From Pseudomonadota bacterium (lineage in GTDB: Bacteria > Pseudomonadota > Alphaproteobacteria > Ferrovibrionales > Ferrovibrionaceae), in assembly GCA_021793055.1 (NCBI GenBank), contig JAJYTL010000164.1, forward strand, positions 1-7,252: a stretch of DNA of 7,252 nucleotides, read 5' to 3'. Of this stretch, positions 1 through 6,389 are shown piece by piece. The notes beneath the pieces were generated by a model that had not been told where the DNA came from, did not search any database, and saw only the letters and a list, made by a program, of their open reading frames with translations. Both the position numbers and the translations under genes were made by a program. The first letter of the stretch is position 1; each line of letters starts with the position of its first letter.

Positions 1-835
1 CGCGGAGAAAGGCGTCGACGACAACGCCGTCTTCGACGGCGATGCCGGAGCCGGCGAGGAAGTCGAGCGCCGGCGTGACGCCGATGGCGAGAACCACGCC
101 ATCGCAGGCGAGCACGTCGCCGGCGCTGGTCACCACCTCGGCCACGGAGCCGGACCCGCCGCCGCCGCGAAAGGCCGCCACCGATTGACCCAGCCGGACG
201 TCGATGCCGTGTTCCTTGCAGCGGGCAAGAAAGAACGCGGAGAGGCGGGCCGAGCGGATTTTCGGAAACACCCGCTCGGCGCGATCGATCAGCGTCACCG
301 CGAGCCCGAGGCGCGAAAGCGCTGTCGCCGCCTCCATGGCGACGAAGCTCGAGCCGAGAATAACGACGCGGCCGCGCCCGGCGGCAAAATCCGCGATCCG
401 CGTCGCATCGGCCAACGTATGGAGCGGAAAGATGCCGGCCAAATCAGCGCCGGGCACGTCGAGCCGGTTGGCTTGCGCGCCGGTCGCGATCAAGAGCTTG
501 CCGTAGCGGTATTCGCGGCCCTGCTGGTCGACGACCAGATGCCGCACCGGATCGACGGCGCGGGCGATGGTGCCGAGGCGGACCTCGATCGCGTCTTCGA
601 GGTAATCCTTCGGCGGGCGGACGAGCACCTGCGCCGGGGTCACCTCGCCCGCGAGCACCCGGCTGGTAAGGTCTGGACGATTATAAGGGTAATACGATTC
701 CGCGCAGAGCATCACGATCGAGCCGCTGGCGCCCTCGTCGCGCAAGGTCTGCGCCGCGGTCGCCGCCGCGATGCCGCCGCCGATCAGGAGAAAATCCGCC
801 GTGACACGGGTTCCCGACGTCTCGCTCGCCGTCAT
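1..835 (-). CDS. FAD/NAD(P)H-dependent oxidoreductase, ferredoxin-reductase/AIF-like (C-terminus outside window)
   Basis: A flavoprotein reductase of the pyridine nucleotide-disulphide oxidoreductase superfamily, expected to pass electrons from NAD(P)H through FAD to a small redox partner. I translated 278 residues; the gene runs off the left edge, so about the last quarter is missing. The N-terminal FAD-binding Rossmann motif is LLIGGGIAAATAA (about residues 16-28). It is followed by the YYPYNRPDLTSRVL stretch typical of ferredoxin/rubredoxin/nitrite reductase-like flavoproteins, then LLIATGA. The second dinucleotide fold reads VVILGSSFVAMEAA, resembling the GSSF-type NADH site of AIF-like proteins, and a later LAIGVTPALDFL segment matches the second FAD contact. 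No Rieske domain or CxxC redox pair is visible in the part present. The start at 835 is a choice: an in-frame ATG at 868 adds 11 residues, and neither has a good Shine-Dalgarno sequence. It lies on the same strand downstream of the phasin-like gene with a gap of about 107 nt, so co-transcription is plausible. Its electron acceptor cannot be told from the sequence. Confidence 0.88.
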   Translation of the reverse strand, partial: MTASETSGTRVTADFLLIGGGIAAATAAQTLRDEGASGSIVMLCAESYYPYNRPDLTSRVLAGEVTPAQVLVRPPKDYLEDAIEVRLGTIARAVDPVRHLVVDQQGREYRYGKLLIATGAQANRLDVPGADLAGIFPLHTLADATRIADFAAGRGRVVILGSSFVAMEAATALSRLGLAVTLIDRAERVFPKIRSARLSAFFLARCKEHGIDVRLGQSVAAFRGGGGSGSVAEVVTSAGDVLACDGVVLAIGVTPALDFLAGSGIAVEDGVVVDAFLR

Positions 836-942
836 GCGCTCACAACCCGATAACCTGTTCCGATCCATCGCTCCGACGGCGGGCCGGAGCGGAACCGCGC
901 CATCCCGCCGGAGCGGCCGTCGCCGCCGGCCTAGACCGGGCT
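836..942. other. Short GC-rich spacer with weak inverted and direct repeats
   Basis: This spacer lies between the phasin-like stop and the reductase start. CGGCGGG (877-883) faces CCCGCCG (904-910), giving a 7-bp stem with a 20-nt loop. The 10-mer GCCGGAGCGG occurs at 883-892 and again at 907-916. There is no T-tract on the minus-strand side, so it is not a convincing intrinsic terminator. It may be a processing or attenuating hairpin between the two genes, or just GC-rich chance. Confidence 0.3.
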
Positions 943-1356
943 CTACAGATAGGGCCGGGCGGCCGCCTGGAAGGGCTTTTCCGCCATCCGGAAGCCTTCG
1001 GTGTAGAACTCGAAGAGCTGCCATCCATAACCCCGCGCGGCGTCGTTGACGCGGCGCATATGGGCGATCAGCCGTTCGGTTCCGTCGTGCCATTGATCCC
1101 AATAGGCGGCGACCGCCGCCGCCGGATCGTCGCCTGGCCTGATCGGCACGAAGGCCTTGGCCGCCTCTTCCGCCTGGATGCGAACGAGATCGCTCTGGCT
1201 CTCCCAGATCGCACGCGCGGTCTCCAGCAGGAGATCGTTGGCGCGCGCAAAGAGCGCCGCGCCTTCCGCTTGGGTCTCCGCGAGATGGCCGGGAAACAGC
1301 AGTTCCGCCTTCGTCGTCTTGGCTCCGGTCGCTTTGTCTTGTGACGCTTCGGGCAT
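943..1356 (-). CDS. Phasin-like small helical protein
   Basis: A 137-residue protein that is probably a PHA granule-associated phasin; such proteins coat the polymer surface and affect granule size and number. After a polar, Lys/Thr-containing N-terminus it is almost wholly helix-forming, with residues about 30-120 rich in Ala, Glu, Gln, Arg and aromatics. The stretch ARANDLLLETARAIWES followed by a Q/E/A-rich helix resembles the Phasin_2 pattern of repeated Ala/Gln/Glu amphipathic helices. It has no cysteine, signal peptide or membrane segment. The ATG at 1356 is chosen over an in-frame ATG at 1422 because a perfect AGGAGG lies 5 nt upstream. The 22 extra residues of the longer form are Arg-rich and unlike the rest. 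Its position divergent from phaC with a shared regulatory region supports the phasin role. The family assignment rests on composition and context rather than a decisive motif, so another small helical granule or stress protein is possible. Confidence 0.75.
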   Translation of the reverse strand: MPEASQDKATGAKTTKAELLFPGHLAETQAEGAALFARANDLLLETARAIWESQSDLVRIQAEEAAKAFVPIRPGDDPAAAVAAYWDQWHDGTERLIAHMRRVNDAARGYGWQLFEFYTEGFRMAEKPFQAAARPYL

Positions 1357-1361
1357 GCCGC

Positions 1362-1367
1362 CCTCCT
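1362..1367 (-). promoter_or_regulatory. Shine-Dalgarno of the phasin-like gene
   Basis: The minus strand reads AGGAGG, a full match to the anti-SD, 5 nt before the ATG at 1356. It decides that start against the upstream ATG at 1422. The strength suggests abundant translation, as expected for a granule coat protein. Confidence 0.8.
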
Positions 1368-1457
1368 TCAAACTGTGGTAACGCGAGGCGCGCGAACGCC
1401 GTATCGCCCGACGTCTCTCCATCGCTTACAGTTTGTCACGCGCCGCCCGAGCGGGGC

Positions 1458-1471
1458 TTGATTTCGATCAA
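1458..1471. promoter_or_regulatory. FNR/FixK-type anaerobox upstream of phaC and phasin-like gene
   Basis: TTGATTTCGATCAA is an exact match to the palindrome TTGAT-N4-ATCAA bound by FNR, FnrL, FixK and related Crp-family regulators; the flanking bases extend the dyad to CTTGAT...ATCAAG. It is centred at 1464.5. An activator here at -41.5 would put the phaC transcript start near 1506, with the weak -10-like CATAGC at 1494-1499 in a fitting place. It could equally serve the phasin-like gene, where the -10-like TGTAAG at 1425-1430 would put the site near -46. The match is seen directly; which promoter it controls, and the sign of control, are inferred. Confidence 0.8.
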
Positions 1472-1640
1472 GGTAAGCATGACATTGATCGGGCATAGCA
1501 AAGGCCGGCTCGGCATGAGAGGCTTCGGTCGCGGCGAAATTGGCGGCGCGAGCGGCGCCCCGCCAGGCATCCCAGCCACGCGACGCCGAACGCGGACCCC
1601 TCGCGCGCCGCAGCCGTGATCCAGGTCCGCGCTCTTTGTC

Positions 1641-1645
1641 AGGAG
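1641..1645 (+). promoter_or_regulatory. Shine-Dalgarno of phaC
   Basis: AGGAG lies 6 nt before the ATG at 1652. The in-frame ATG at 1616 has no comparable site, so the later start is preferred. Confidence 0.75.
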
Positions 1646-1651
1646 ATCTCG

Positions 1652-3517
1652 ATGCCGGACTCTCGCCCCGCCAAAAAAAGCGCCGCCGGGCCGACCAAAA
1701 GGCTTGGCCGATCGGCCGCCCCCGATGACGGCAAGGTGACAAGACTCTTCGCCGGCACCAAAGCGGCAACCGCGAAGAGGGCCGCCGCCAAGACGGCGGA
1801 CGCCGAAGCCCCCGCGGCGGCACCGGCCGAGACCGCGACCAATCCGCTCGACCGGCTCCTGCATGCGCGCGAGGCCCGGTTTACCGGCTCGCTGTCGCTG
1901 ATCTCGCTCGCCCTCGCCTATATGGACTGGGGCCTGCATCTCGCCAACGCGCCCGGCCGTCGCTCCGAACTCGCGCTTGAGGCGTCACGGCAATGGACGC
2001 GCCTGCTGTCGCCCGACGCCTGGACGCAGCCGTTGCCCGGCGATTACCGCTTCCACGACGAGGCCTGGGCGCACCCGCCCTTCAACGTCTTCGCCCAATC
2101 GTTCCTGCTGGCCGAGGAATGGTGGCGCCACGCGACCAACGATCTGCCCGGCGTCGCCAAGCCCCATCGCGACGTCGTTTCCTTCGTCACGCGGCAGATT
2201 CTGGACGTGTTTTCGCCGTCCAACTGTCCCGCTACCAACCCGGAAGTGATCCGGGCGACGGTGGCGCAAGGCGGGCTGAACTTCCTCAAGGGCTACCAGC
2301 ATTTCCTCGAGGACCTGCAACGCCGCGCCCAAGGGCTCCCCCTCGACGGCGCGGGCCGCTTCGCGGTCGGCAAGGACGTCGCGGCAACCCCCGGCAAGGT
2401 GGTTTTCCGGAACGAGCTGATGGAATTGATCCAGTACGAGCCGACCACCGAGACCGTCCGCCCGGAGCCGATCCTCGTGGTCCCGGCCTGGATCATGAAA
2501 TATTACATCCTCGATCTGTCGCCGAATAATTCGTTGATCCGCTATCTCGTCGGCCAGGGTTATACGGTCTTCTGCATCTCGTGGCGCAACCCGGGGCCGG
2601 AGCTTCGCGATACCGCGCTCGACGATTACCGGCGACTCGGCGTGATGGCGGCGCTCGACGCGATCCAGGTGATCGCCGGCGCGGCGCAGGTTCATGCCTG
2701 CGGCTATTGCCTTGGCGGGACGCTGCTCTCGACCGCCGCTGCGGCGATGGCGCGCGACGGTGACCGCCGGCTCGCCTCCGTCACCCTGCTCGCGGCGCAA
2801 ACCGATTTCACCGAGGCCGGCGAGCTGCAGCTTTTCACCGATGCGAGCCAGCTCGCGCTGCTCGACGACGTGATGTGGCGGCAGGGCTATCTCGACAGCA
2901 GCCAGATGGCCGGCACCTTCGAGATGCTGCGCTCGAACGAGCTCATCTGGTCGCGCATCATCAAGACCTATCTTCTCGGCGAGCGCGAACAGTCGAGCGA
3001 CCTGATGGCCTGGAGCGCCGATGCGACGCGGATGCCGTTCCGCATGCATTCCGAATATCTGCGCCAGATGTTCCTGCGCAACGACCTCGCGGAAGGGCGC
3101 TATCGGGTCGACGACCGGCCGATCGCGGTGCAGGAAATCCGCGCCCCGATCTTCGCCGTCGGCACCGAGCGGGACCACGTCGCGCCGTGGCATTCGGTCT
3201 ACAAGATCCACCTGCTCTATGACGGCGACATCACCTTCGCGCTGACCAACGGCGGCCACAACGCCGGCATCGTCAGCGAGCCGGGCCATCCGCATCGCCA
3301 TTACCATCTCGCCCGCCGGCCCGGCCTTGGGCCGTATCTCTCGCCCGAGGAATGGCTGGCAGCGGCGACCGAGCACGAGGGCTCGTGGTGGCCGGCCTGG
3401 GTCGCCTGGTTGAACGAGCATTCCGGCGGCCCGATCAGCCCGCCGCCGCTCGGCGCGGCGGACAAGGGCTATCCGACCCTGGCGCCGGCGCCGGGGACCT
3501 ATGTGCGCGAAAGCTGA
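1652..3517 (+). CDS. phaC: Class I-type polyhydroxyalkanoate synthase PhaC
   Basis: It polymerises (R)-3-hydroxyacyl-CoA, typically 3-hydroxybutyryl-CoA, into polyester on the granule surface, releasing CoA. The product is 621 residues, slightly longer than the usual 560-600 of class I enzymes. Residues 1-60 are a Lys/Arg/Ala-rich, low-complexity tail. The PhaC N-terminal domain follows (about 65-250), with the family stretches HPPFNVFAQSFLL and a TRQ...SPSN...TNPEV block. The alpha/beta-hydrolase core carries the lipase-like box GYCLGG with nucleophile Cys353. The other triad members are Asp508 in GTERDHVAPW and His536 in NGGHNAGIV, so all catalytic residues are present. The start at 1652 rests on AGGAG 6 nt upstream; an ATG at 1616 would add 12 residues. 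It is the first gene of a tight set, with 16 nt to the MaoC-phosphotransacylase gene, and lies divergent from a phasin-like gene. An FNR/FixK-type box about 190 nt upstream suggests low-oxygen control. Identity is firm; chain-length preference cannot be read from the sequence. Confidence 0.97.
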   Translation: MPDSRPAKKSAAGPTKRLGRSAAPDDGKVTRLFAGTKAATAKRAAAKTADAEAPAAAPAETATNPLDRLLHAREARFTGSLSLISLALAYMDWGLHLANAPGRRSELALEASRQWTRLLSPDAWTQPLPGDYRFHDEAWAHPPFNVFAQSFLLAEEWWRHATNDLPGVAKPHRDVVSFVTRQILDVFSPSNCPATNPEVIRATVAQGGLNFLKGYQHFLEDLQRRAQGLPLDGAGRFAVGKDVAATPGKVVFRNELMELIQYEPTTETVRPEPILVVPAWIMKYYILDLSPNNSLIRYLVGQGYTVFCISWRNPGPELRDTALDDYRRLGVMAALDAIQVIAGAAQVHACGYCLGGTLLSTAAAAMARDGDRRLASVTLLAAQTDFTEAGELQLFTDASQLALLDDVMWRQGYLDSSQMAGTFEMLRSNELIWSRIIKTYLLGEREQSSDLMAWSADATRMPFRMHSEYLRQMFLRNDLAEGRYRVDDRPIAVQEIRAPIFAVGTERDHVAPWHSVYKIHLLYDGDITFALTNGGHNAGIVSEPGHPHRHYHLARRPGLGPYLSPEEWLAAATEHEGSWWPAWVAWLNEHSGGPISPPPLGAADKGYPTLAPAPGTYVRES

Positions 3518-3533
3518 ACGGGAGACGATCGCC

Positions 3534-4964
3534 ATGGACATTGCGGCGCGGCCCGCCGAAGGTATGATCGAGAACCGCACCTTCGATGAAATCGCGATCG
3601 GCGACAGCGCCAGCCTGTCGCGCACGGTGACGCAACAAGACATCGATCTCTTCGCCGTCGTCTCGGGCGATGTCAATCCGGCGCATATGGACCCGGCCTA
3701 CGCCAAGACCGACATGTTCCACAAGATCATCGCCCACGGCATGCTCGGCGCAGGGCTGATCTCGAGCGTGCTCGGCACCAAATTGCCCGGCCCCGGCACG
3801 ATCTATCTGGCGCAGGACCTGCGCTTCCTGCGTCCGGTCAGCATCGGCGATACCATCACCGCAACGCTCACGGTGACGGAAAAGCACGCCGAGAAAAGCG
3901 ATCTGGTACTCGATTGCCGCTGCGCCAACCAGAACGGCGAGGTCGTCATCAGCGGCACCGCGCGCGTTCGCGCCCCGACCGAGAAGGTGCGCCGGCCGCG
4001 CGTCGAACTGCCCGAGGTCAGGCTCAGCCGGCACGAGCGCTTCCGCGCCCTGCTCACCGAGACCGCCGGGCAAGAGCCGCTCGCCACCGCCGTAGCCTAC
4101 CCCTGCGACGCCAACGCGCTCGGCGCCGCAGTCGAGGCCGCGCATCTCGGCCTCATCGCGCCGATCCTGATCGGGCCGACGGACAAGATTCGGGCCGCCG
4201 CGGCAGCGGCCGAGGTCGCGATCGACGGCTATCGCCTGATCGACGCGCCGAGCGACAAGGCCGCGGCAGCGGCCGCGGTCGCGCTGGTGAAGACCGGTGA
4301 GGCGGCGCTTTTGATGAAGGGCTCGCTTCACACCGACGCGCTGCTGCACGCGGTGCTGGCACCGGACAGCGGGCTTCGCACCGGCCGCCGCCTCAGCCAT
4401 GTCTACCTCATGGACGTGCCGAGCTATCCGCGGCCGCTTCTCGTCACCGACGCGGCGGTTAACATCGCCCCCGATCTCGAGGAGAAGCGCGATATCGTGC
4501 AGAACGCCATCGACCTCGCCCATGTCATGGGCATCGAGACGCCGAAGGTGGCGCTGCTGTCGGCCGTGGAGACGGTCAATCCCAAGCTGCGCTCGACCCT
4601 CGACGCCGCCGCGATCTGCAAGATGGCCGACCGCGGCCAGATCTCGGGAGGCCTGGTGGACGGGCCGCTCGCCTTCGACAACGCGGTGAGCCCCGCCGCG
4701 GCGGCGGAAAAGGGCATCGTCTCCAAGGTCGCGGGCCAGGCCGATATCCTGGTGGTGCCCGATCTCGAGGCCGGCAACATGCTGGCCAAGCAGCTCACCT
4801 TCCTCGCCGGCGCCGACGCCGCCGGCGTCGTGCTTGGCGCCCGCGTGCCGATAATCCTGACCAGCCGCGCCGATGCCGAACGTACCCGCATGGCCTCCTG
4901 CGCGGTCGCGGTCCTGATCGCGCGCGGCCGCGCCGCCAAGGCGCAAAGCGCGGCCGGGGTCTGA
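3534..4964 (+). CDS. Fused MaoC-type (R)-enoyl-CoA hydratase / phosphate acetyl- or butyryltransferase
   Basis: A 476-residue two-domain enzyme. Residues about 15-147 form a MaoC/PhaJ hot-dog domain. The (R)-hydratase motif FAVVSGDVNPAHMD (40-53) holds the expected dyad Asp46 and His51, and is followed by AHGMLGAGL. This domain should interconvert trans-2-enoyl-CoA and (R)-3-hydroxyacyl-CoA. After a charged, proline-containing linker, residues about 170-465 form a PTA/PTB phosphate acyltransferase, converting acyl-CoA plus phosphate to acyl phosphate plus CoA. Its landmarks are KGSLHTDALL (263-272), VTDAAVNI, and GGLVDGPLAFDNAVS (372-386), the last closer to the short phosphate butyryltransferase type than to long Pta. 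The start at 3534 follows GGAG with 9-nt spacing; an ATG at 3501 overlapping phaC would add 11 residues and is less likely. The gene sits between phaC (16 nt) and ackA (3 nt), which suits both domains: the hydratase feeds PhaC and the transacylase feeds the kinase. This fusion type is, to my knowledge, already catalogued in alphaproteobacteria. The acyl preference (acetyl, butyryl, 3-hydroxybutyryl) is unknown. Confidence 0.93.
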   Translation: MDIAARPAEGMIENRTFDEIAIGDSASLSRTVTQQDIDLFAVVSGDVNPAHMDPAYAKTDMFHKIIAHGMLGAGLISSVLGTKLPGPGTIYLAQDLRFLRPVSIGDTITATLTVTEKHAEKSDLVLDCRCANQNGEVVISGTARVRAPTEKVRRPRVELPEVRLSRHERFRALLTETAGQEPLATAVAYPCDANALGAAVEAAHLGLIAPILIGPTDKIRAAAAAAEVAIDGYRLIDAPSDKAAAAAAVALVKTGEAALLMKGSLHTDALLHAVLAPDSGLRTGRRLSHVYLMDVPSYPRPLLVTDAAVNIAPDLEEKRDIVQNAIDLAHVMGIETPKVALLSAVETVNPKLRSTLDAAAICKMADRGQISGGLVDGPLAFDNAVSPAAAAEKGIVSKVAGQADILVVPDLEAGNMLAKQLTFLAGADAAGVVLGARVPIILTSRADAERTRMASCAVAVLIARGRAAKAQSAAGV

Positions 4965-4967
4965 GCC

Positions 4968-6161
4968 GTGCCCGAGGCGGTTCTGACGCTGAACGCGGGC
5001 TCCTCCAGTATAAAGTTCTCGCTCTTCGAAATCGGTCCCGCCGGGGCGCTCGCGCCGGCCTCCCATGGCGAGATCGAAGGCATCGGCGGGGCGGCACATT
5101 TTTTCGCCCGCGATCCGGTCGGCGCGGCATTGGCGGACCGGACCTGGGCGCAGACGCCGCCCTTCGCGACGCTGTTGGAGACCGTGATCGGCTGGGCCGA
5201 AGGTCATCTCGGCGCCGACAAGCTGATCGCCGTCGGCCATCGCGTGGTTCACGGCGGCACCGAGCACGCGCGGCCGGAGCGGGTGACGCCGGCGTTGCTC
5301 GACGCGCTCGACCGGCTGACGCCGCTCGCCCCCCTGCACGAGCCCCATAACCTGGCGCCGATCCGGGCGATCGCCGCGGCGCGGCCGAAACTGCCGCAGG
5401 TCGCCTGTTTCGATACCGCCTTCCATCACGACATGCCGAAGGTCGCGACCCGTTTTGCGCTGCCCCGCGAATACGAGAATGCCGGCATCCGCCGCTACGG
5501 ATTTCACGGTTTGTCCTACGAATATATCGCGACACGGCTTGGCGAGATCGCGCCCGATCTCGCCAAGGGCCGGACGATCGTCGCCCATCTCGGCAACGGC
5601 GCCAGCCTCTGCGCCCTCCGCGCGGGCCGCAGCATCGACACCACCATGGGCTTCACCGCCCTCGACGGCTTGGTCATGGGCACGCGTTGCGGCGATCTCG
5701 ACCCCGGCATCGTGCTCTATCTCGAACAGGAGCTCGGCCTGTCGGCCAAGGTGGTCGAGGATATTCTCTATCGCCACTCCGGGCTGCTCGGCGTTTCGGG
5801 CGGCATCGCGAGCGACATGCGAACTCTGTTGGCCAGCCGCGATCCGCGCGCTGCGGAGGCGATCGAGCTGTTCGTCTTCCGCATCGCGCGCGAGATCGGC
5901 GCACTGACGAGCTCGCTCGGCGGCCTCGACGGCCTGGTCTTCACCGCCGGCATCGGCGAACGCGCGCCGGAAATCCGCGCCCGGGTCTGCGACCGGCTTG
6001 GCTGGCTCGGCGTCGCGCTTGATGCCAAGGCCAACGACGAAAACGCCGCCGTGATCAGCTTGACGCAAAGCAAAATCATCGTGCGGGTCGTCCCGACCGA
6101 CGAGGAGGCGATGATCGCCCGCCACACCCTGAACATTATCCGGCCGCAGGCGGCGACCTGA
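4968..6161 (+). CDS. ackA: Acetate kinase
   Basis: It transfers phosphate between acetyl phosphate and ADP, making ATP and acetate in the fermentative direction; some relatives accept propionyl or butyryl phosphate. The 397 residues match the usual length of about 400. The first signature LNAGSSSIKF (8-17) and the second around YGFHGLSYEYIA (177-188) are intact. Residues matching known active-site positions are Asn9, Arg92 in GHRVVHGG, Asp149 in CFDTAFHH, His180, and Arg240 in GTRCGDLDPG. The HLGNGAS phosphate loop (207-213), TAGIGERAPEIR and the C-terminal TDEE (377-380) are also present. The start is a GTG placed 3 nt after the upstream stop; only a weak G-rich run (GGGG, near 4956) lies before it, so translational coupling is likely. 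It is in the same reading frame as the upstream gene, separated only by TGA-GCC. It would draw acyl phosphate from the transacylase domain next door. The family is certain; true substrate range is open. Confidence 0.95.
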   Translation: MPEAVLTLNAGSSSIKFSLFEIGPAGALAPASHGEIEGIGGAAHFFARDPVGAALADRTWAQTPPFATLLETVIGWAEGHLGADKLIAVGHRVVHGGTEHARPERVTPALLDALDRLTPLAPLHEPHNLAPIRAIAAARPKLPQVACFDTAFHHDMPKVATRFALPREYENAGIRRYGFHGLSYEYIATRLGEIAPDLAKGRTIVAHLGNGASLCALRAGRSIDTTMGFTALDGLVMGTRCGDLDPGIVLYLEQELGLSAKVVEDILYRHSGLLGVSGGIASDMRTLLASRDPRAAEAIELFVFRIAREIGALTSSLGGLDGLVFTAGIGERAPEIRARVCDRLGWLGVALDAKANDENAAVISLTQSKIIVRVVPTDEEAMIARHTLNIIRPQAAT

Positions 6162-6183
6162 CATGATCTCCGTCGCCGCGGCC
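6142..6183 (+). terminator. GC-rich stem-loop at the end of ackA, possible terminator or mRNA-stabilising hairpin
   Basis: GCGGCGAC (6150-6157) pairs perfectly with GTCGCCGC (6172-6179) around a 14-nt loop that contains the ackA stop codon. GGCC at 6142-6145 can add four pairs with GGCC at 6180-6183 after a 4-nt bulge. No T-tract follows, so a classical intrinsic terminator is doubtful. It could cap the phaC-ackA transcript, and it ends just before the second FNR/FixK-type box. Confidence 0.35.
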
Positions 6184-6389
6184 CCCTTGATCGAGATCAA
6201 GGCGGCTTACCGCGTTCCTTGCCTAGATGACAGGTGTCCCGTTACCGTTGATCGGACGTGTCACCCGACCGCGCAAGTCAGATCCGGTCACGACCCGCAC
6301 AGCGCGAGACGCACGACCCCCGCCCGATCTCGACACCGCAAGCCACAGCCGGCGGCGGCACGCCGCCGGTGAAAAGGGGGAAGGACGGA
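6162..6389. other. Intergenic region upstream of the P-type ATPase
   Basis: These 228 nt hold the 3' side of the post-ackA stem-loop, an anaerobox at 6187-6200, and a leader of about 150 nt. A G/A-rich stretch (about 6371-6385) ends 4 nt before the ATPase start and includes the probable Shine-Dalgarno AAGGA at 6381-6385. A 69-codon open frame from 6163 crosses the region but covers the regulator box and is Arg/Pro/Ala-rich, so I do not call it a gene. Confidence 0.55.
6187..6200. promoter_or_regulatory. FNR/FixK-type anaerobox upstream of the P-type ATPase
   Basis: TTGATCGAGATCAA is a second exact TTGAT-N4-ATCAA palindrome, again inside an extended CTTGAT...ATCAAGG context. It is centred at 6193.5. 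Activation at -41.5 would start transcription near 6235, with a weak -10-like CTAGAT at 6223-6228. It lies 25 nt after the ackA stop and about 190 nt before the ATPase start, nearly the same distance as the first box has to phaC. It therefore looks like the ATPase gene's own promoter element. Confidence 0.8.

Larger units (their letters stand above)
1357..1651. other. Divergent intergenic region between phasin-like gene and phaC
   Basis: These 295 nt separate two divergently read genes. They hold the FNR/FixK-type box at 1458-1471 and the ribosome binding sites of both genes. Between about 1505 and 1640 lies a GC-rich phaC leader in which GGCGG and CCGCC elements around 1543-1565 could form a hairpin. 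Towards the phasin-like gene, a minus-strand TGTAAG at 1425-1430 matches 4 of 6 positions of a -10 element. Short open frames cross the region but have no ribosome site or protein-like composition, so I see no gene here. Confidence 0.6.

Noticed and set aside
185..853. A 222-codon plus-strand open frame at the left end
   Set aside because: It is the codon-aligned shadow of the minus-strand flavoprotein, whose FAD and NAD motifs are clear; the plus-strand product is Arg/Ala-rich with no motif.
883..916. GCCGGAGCGG direct repeat as a regulator site
   Set aside because: Two GC-rich 10-mers in GC-rich DNA, not upstream of a clear promoter; noted only within the spacer description.
1485..1498. 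TTGATCGGGCATAG as a second FNR-type box in the phaC promoter
   Set aside because: Only the left half matches; the right half does not resemble ATCAA. Similar lone TTGAT halves occur elsewhere, for example near 1092, 2426 and 6248.
1616..1651. Longer phaC start adding 12 residues
   Set aside because: No Shine-Dalgarno before 1616, whereas AGGAG lies 6 nt before the ATG at 1652.
1985..3676. A 563-codon minus-strand open frame opposite phaC
   Set aside because: Same codon-aligned antisense shadow effect; no recognisable protein features and it overlaps the active site of phaC.
3435..6200. A 921-codon open frame on the minus strand opposite the fusion gene and ackA
   Set aside because: Its codons line up exactly with the sense codons, so it stays open simply because the GC-rich sense genes avoid TTA, CTA and TCA. 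The translation is a His/Arg/Gly/Asp-rich mix with no domain, and the sense proteins have intact catalytic motifs.
6163..6372. Small plus-strand open frame of 69 codons after ackA
   Set aside because: It has no ribosome site, covers the anaerobox and leader, and its product is low-complexity Arg/Pro/Ala.
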